Source: Promethearchaeota archaeon
GTDB lineage: Archaea > Asgardarchaeota > Lokiarchaeia > Sigynarchaeales > SOKP01
Direction: 5' to 3'
Assembly (NCBI GenBank): GCA_016839905.1
Contig: JAEOTJ010000055.1
Location: forward strand, 1 to 50,992
Length of the DNA: 50,992 bases
How positions within the stretch are numbered: the first letter of the stretch is position 1; every line of letters begins with the position of its first letter. This document shows positions 47,454 through 50,992 of this stretch, in pieces. A program made the translations under genes and the position numbers. Under the pieces are notes generated by a model that was not told where the DNA came from, made no database searches, and saw only the letters and a list, made by a program, of their open reading frames with translations.

Positions 47454-49607
47454 ATGTATTGTAAAAAAGCTACAAAAAAACAAACTGAAAAAGAAAGCAA
47501 AACTAAAGATATTATTAATATTGCTTTAGCAGGTAATGCCAATGTCGGGAAATCCGTAATCTTTAATCAGCTGACAGGCCTTTCCCAAACAATTGGAAAC
47601 TGGCCTGGAAAAACTGTAGAACGAATGGAAGGATATTTAAATTTTTTAGGCTATCGTTTTAATATTATTGACTTACCGGGTATTTACTCCCTTTCAACCT
47701 ACTCATTAGAAGAGATTGTAAGTAGAGAATTTATTGTTTCAGATGAAGTTGATATCATCATCAATGTAATTGATGCAACTAATCTAGAACGCAATTTATT
47801 TTTTACATTCCAGTTATTGGAATTGAAAGTACCCATGATATTAGCTATTAATCAAATGGATATTTTACATAAAAGAAATATTAATCTAGATTTTCAAAAA
47901 CTAGAAGAGATTTTCAAGTTACCTGTTATTCCTGTTGTAGCAGTTCATGGAAAGGGAGTGCATGAATTACTTGAAGAAGCGATAGAATTAAATATTTATC
48001 GTCAACCTCGTGCTCATTATATAGAGGATGGCAAAAAAGTTCACGAAGAATTAACTTATGATCAAAAACTAATGGAAGAAACTCAAAAGGAAATCGATAA
48101 GACTATTTCTATAAAGGAGGCTTTTCAATTTCCTGATTTATATTCCATCCTTTCTTATGGTAAAGAAATAGAAATAAAAATTAAAGATATTATTAAAAAA
48201 ATTGATGATTATCAAGAGTATTTCTCGCAATACAAATATCCTTCACGATTTTTAGCAATTAAAATCCTAGAAAATGACGAGGAAATTAAACACATTTTTG
48301 AAGGAAACGAAAAAGCTCGTAAAATAATTGAATTAGCAGATAATTATCGGAAAGAGTTAGAAGATTTTCATGGAGAAGACATTAACACCGTAATTTCTTC
48401 TGAGATTTATAACAACATTCATAAAATAACTGAAATAGTAGTAAGAATCAAATCCAAAAAAGAAGCAAAAAAAATCACCATTGCTGATAAACTTGACCAC
48501 TTGACAACCCATTCTTTTTGGGGTTATATAATTTTATTATCAGTACTTTTTGGATTATATTATTTTACATTTCTTATTGGAAATTTTTTGGGTGGATTAA
48601 TAGATGATAATTTTAGTACTTGGAGTGAAATAATATATGGAATTTATGGTGAAGGGGATATATGGATCTTGATTCTATGGGATGGTGGAATGGGAGGATT
48701 TTTTGGAGCTATTGCGGGTGTTTTAGTATATGTGATTCCGTTTTTTCTATTAATTGAAATTTTACAGGATTCCGGGTATTTACCTCGGGCGGCATTCCTC
48801 ATGGATAAATTCATGCATTTATTAGGAGTTCATGGAAAAGCAATAATTCCCATGATTTTAGGTTTTGGATGTAATGTACCTGCTTGTGCTGGTTGTAAAA
48901 TAATGGAAACGGAACGGGAAAAGAAGATCTCCGTGGCATTAACTTCCCTTATGCCCTGTGCTGCTGTAATGGTGGTAGTCTTAGGATTAGTTGGTAGATA
49001 TTTAGGTCTTGGCTGGATTTTATTTTTATTAATGATTAATTTCTTAGTCATAATTCTTGTTGGTAGAATATTAAATAAAGTAATGCCCGGAGAATGTACT
49101 GAACTAATCATGGAAATGCACGAGTATCGAAAACCTAATACTGGAGTTATAATAAAGCAGACTTGGGTCAGTTCTAAAGAGTTTATATTCAAGTCCTTGC
49201 CTCTTATAATAATTATTGGTATTATCTTAGAGATAATGCTTATTTTGAGTCTTTTAGATCCTATTAATTTTGTTTTATTTCCAATAACAGTAATATGGTT
49301 AGGTTTACCCCTGATTACAGGAGTATTTTTAATTTACGGAATTTTGCGTAAAGAACTTTCTTTAGTGCTTCTTGCTGTCTTAGCTAATTCCATGGGATTG
49401 ACTCTTTTAGAATTATTAACTCCTATCCAAATGATTGTCTTCTGTTTAGTAACAATGCTATATGTACCGTGTTTTGCTACTATTATTATCATTGCAAGAG
49501 AGACAAATTGGAAATATGCGTTGCAAATTTCCGCAATCGAAATAAGTATTGCATTATTAATTGGCGGAATCATTAATTGGGGCTATTTTTTCTTTACAAG
49601 TGTTTAA
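47454..49607 (+). CDS. feoB: ferrous iron transporter FeoB
   Basis: Full-length FeoB of 717 residues. The N-terminal GTPase domain has G1 GNANVGKS (27-34), G3 DLPG (73-76) and G4 NQMD (133-136), with GNWPGKTVE forming the G2 region. A helical guanine-dissociation-inhibitor domain follows. The membrane part contains the two inverted gate repeats, with GFGCNVPAC and the LPCFATIIII-like VPCFATIIII segment. It transports Fe2+ across the cytoplasmic membrane. It is co-transcribed with feoA and convergent with a CDF transporter. A decayed second copy is at 34299-35984, so this is the only functional FeoB in the window. Confidence 0.96.
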   Translation: MYCKKATKKQTEKESKTKDIINIALAGNANVGKSVIFNQLTGLSQTIGNWPGKTVERMEGYLNFLGYRFNIIDLPGIYSLSTYSLEEIVSREFIVSDEVDIIINVIDATNLERNLFFTFQLLELKVPMILAINQMDILHKRNINLDFQKLEEIFKLPVIPVVAVHGKGVHELLEEAIELNIYRQPRAHYIEDGKKVHEELTYDQKLMEETQKEIDKTISIKEAFQFPDLYSILSYGKEIEIKIKDIIKKIDDYQEYFSQYKYPSRFLAIKILENDEEIKHIFEGNEKARKIIELADNYRKELEDFHGEDINTVISSEIYNNIHKITEIVVRIKSKKEAKKITIADKLDHLTTHSFWGYIILLSVLFGLYYFTFLIGNFLGGLIDDNFSTWSEIIYGIYGEGDIWILILWDGGMGGFFGAIAGVLVYVIPFFLLIEILQDSGYLPRAAFLMDKFMHLLGVHGKAIIPMILGFGCNVPACAGCKIMETEREKKISVALTSLMPCAAVMVVVLGLVGRYLGLGWILFLLMINFLVIILVGRILNKVMPGECTELIMEMHEYRKPNTGVIIKQTWVSSKEFIFKSLPLIIIIGIILEIMLILSLLDPINFVLFPITVIWLGLPLITGVFLIYGILRKELSLVLLAVLANSMGLTLLELLTPIQMIVFCLVTMLYVPCFATIIIIARETNWKYALQISAIEISIALLIGGIINWGYFFFTSV

Positions 49608-49615
49608 GAGTTATT

Positions 49616-50848
49616 TTAAATACTCTCATATTTAATTATATCTTCTAATGATTCAAGATCTGTTATTTCAGATTCCACAAATTCACTTTGAAGTATTATA
49701 GAGGGCCCTTTATTTAATTCTCTTTTGAGAAAAATTTTATCAATATGCTTTGTGATTAACCATTCTGAAACTAAAATTCCTTTTCTTTTTTCTTCATTTA
49801 TAAATTTATTAGCATAAATCTCATAATTTAATAAAGATCCATCTTTAAACTCTAAAATCACAAAAAAAGGAGCATCCCCAAAATGCTCTGCAATTCTGGA
49901 GGTGAGTGCCTTATTATTTTCCAGAGGTAATCCTATTTTAATAATTGATAAATTTTGTCTATGAGTAATTAAAATAATTTTAAATATTTCAGGAAAATTA
50001 TTCTGTATGCTTTTAATTAAAAGTTTTTTTAAATTCTCAATTTGATGTAATCTAAAATTTTTATTTAATATTATTTCCAATTCTAAAATAATATATCTTC
50101 CATAAGATCTTAATGCCATCTTCTCAATTTTATTAATATGTGGGGTGGTTTCAATAAGTTTATAAAGTTCTGTTTGTTTTTCAAAATCTATTACAGCGTC
50201 TAATAATGTTTTTATAGATATAAGAAATATTTCATATCCTCCTTTAACTATGAAGAAGACTATAATTATTCCAAATATTGAATCAAAAATATAAAAATTG
50301 AATAAAACCCCAATAAAACTTAATAATACAGAGATTGAAATAAAAATGTCATAATATTTTTCCTTTACTTGAGAGTTGATAATTGGTGATCCTGTTTTTT
50401 TCCCCATTTTTTTTAATGAAAACATTAGGACTATTGAAAATAATATAGATATAATTAAAAAAATAAATATTAATGGCGAAAAATGTACTATACGATAATT
50501 ACCATTATAAAAGTCAATAATATTTGAAAAAGAACGAATTAAAATACTAAATGCGGTAAAAAAGATAAGTAATGAAATGAAGAGGCTTATGATATTCTCC
50601 ATTTTATAATATCCGTAAGGAAATTTTTTATTGGGTCTTTTATGAGCAAAGATTATCCCGATGAATGCTGTAATATTCATGACAACATCCGTCAAATTAT
50701 CAAATGCATCTGCTTGAAGTGCTAAACTATTAGTAATAATGCTAAAAATCAGTTTGAGTAAAAAAAAAGAAAAACTGAATAAAAATAGTAAAAAATTTAA
50801 AAATAATGGTTCTTCATAGAATTTGAGTTTATTTTTTTGTTCTAACAT
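49616..50848 (-). CDS. CDF family cation transporter fused to a NifX/NifB-like C-terminal domain
   Basis: Residues ~1-215 form six membrane helices of a cation diffusion facilitator. The TM2 metal site is ADAFDNLTD (D-x3-D) and the TM5 site LLDAVID (D-x3-D), an all-acidic site more like iron/zinc or manganese CDFs than the His-Asp zinc type. The cytosolic regulatory domain (about 216-300) has the usual CDF ferredoxin-like fold. The last ~110 residues (IKIGLPLENNKALTSRIAEHFGDAPFFVI) match the dinitrogenase Fe-Mo cofactor-binding domain of NifX/NifB-type proteins. The N-terminal His-rich zinc motif is absent. It converges on feoB with an 8-bp gap, consistent with iron efflux. I recall similar fusions in other archaea. 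Confidence 0.85.
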   Translation of the reverse strand: MLEQKNKLKFYEEPLFLNFLLFLFSFSFFLLKLIFSIITNSLALQADAFDNLTDVVMNITAFIGIIFAHKRPNKKFPYGYYKMENIISLFISLLIFFTAFSILIRSFSNIIDFYNGNYRIVHFSPLIFIFLIISILFSIVLMFSLKKMGKKTGSPIINSQVKEKYYDIFISISVLLSFIGVLFNFYIFDSIFGIIIVFFIVKGGYEIFLISIKTLLDAVIDFEKQTELYKLIETTPHINKIEKMALRSYGRYIILELEIILNKNFRLHQIENLKKLLIKSIQNNFPEIFKIILITHRQNLSIIKIGLPLENNKALTSRIAEHFGDAPFFVILEFKDGSLLNYEIYANKFINEEKRKGILVSEWLITKHIDKIFLKRELNKGPSIILQSEFVESEITDLESLEDIIKYESI

Positions 50849-50949
50849 TTATATTTATTTTTTTTCTAAATTTTTCACCAGATATTCGACAATAATATGT
50901 TAATAATTCACGACCGCTAAATTTATATTTGTGAAAAATATATCAATAT

Positions 50950-50992
50950 ATGAACATGCCTATTTCTGTTTCAAAATACTTGCCGCGTCATA
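50950..50992 (+). CDS. possible start of a gene running off the right edge
   Basis: An ATG at 50950 opens a frame (MNMPISVSKYLPRH) that continues to the window end. It is too short to identify. The upstream DNA is divergent from the CDF gene and contains a TTTATATTT stretch (50922-50930) at a plausible TATA distance. Confidence 0.3.
   Translation, partial: MNMPISVSKYLPRH

Noticed and set aside
50907..50935. Inverted TTCAC/GTGAA around the CDF upstream region
   Set aside because: Five-base arms 19 bases apart are expected by chance in this DNA.

Overview
The window is strongly AT-rich and carries an archaeal gene set: HisF/HisH, a QueC/QueD/QueE set of the type that makes preQ0 for archaeosine, HypE/HypF, a fused ChlI-ChlD protein with a CobN-type chelatase, FeoA/FeoB and VapBC. 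Several very large N-glycosylation-rich secreted proteins are present, and one of them ends in a cytosolic eight-ligand zinc-finger tail. Together with numerous paralogues and decaying gene copies this looks most like an Asgard (Lokiarchaeia-like) archaeon. That placement is inferred from gene style, not from a marker gene. I saw no rRNA, tRNA, CRISPR array or intact transposon.

Layout. 0.4-1.7 kb: a proline-rich repeat protein. 1.8-4.6 kb: preQ0 genes (queC facing queD-queE) with mobA. 4.6-6.0 kb: a PurF-like protein with a degenerate glutaminase domain. 6.3-8.3 kb: a beta-helix surface protein. 8.4-12.5 kb: hisH-hisF, an unknown membrane protein, and a second hisF whose catalytic Asp is replaced. 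12.6-16.9 kb: a giant receptor-like surface protein with nine exact-length repeats. 17.0-21.1 kb: a decayed copy of the hypF 3' end, a soluble and a membrane methyltransferase, then intact hypF. 21.3-31.4 kb: two copies of a divergent pair, a beta-helix surface protein next to a ribbon-helix-helix-like regulator, separated by an MFS transporter. 31.4-34.1 kb: a small protein plus nucleotidyltransferase pair, hypE, and vapBC. 34.3-36.0 kb: a feoB pseudogene. 36.3-42.1 kb: a metal chelatase pair. 42.1-45.2 kb: membrane and soluble methyltransferases and a metallo-beta-lactamase-fold protein. 45.3-46.4 kb: a 5'-truncated radical SAM gene butted head-on against a vapC fragment. 47.1-50.8 kb: intact feoA-feoB and a CDF transporter fused to a NifX-like domain.

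Two themes run through the window. The first is metal handling: ferrous iron uptake, a CDF exporter, a cobalt/magnesium-type chelatase, hydrogenase maturation and molybdopterin guanylylation. The second is duplication followed by decay: two feoB, two vapC ends, two hypF ends, two hisF, two regulator/surface-protein cassettes and three ICMT-like proteins. The strongest candidate for something undescribed is the duplicated RHH-regulator/beta-helix-surface-protein cassette, in which both regulators share an upstream ATTGTTTCGT element. The cleanest evolutionary observation is the rearrangement at about 46.2 kb, which removed the iron-sulfur motif of a radical SAM enzyme.
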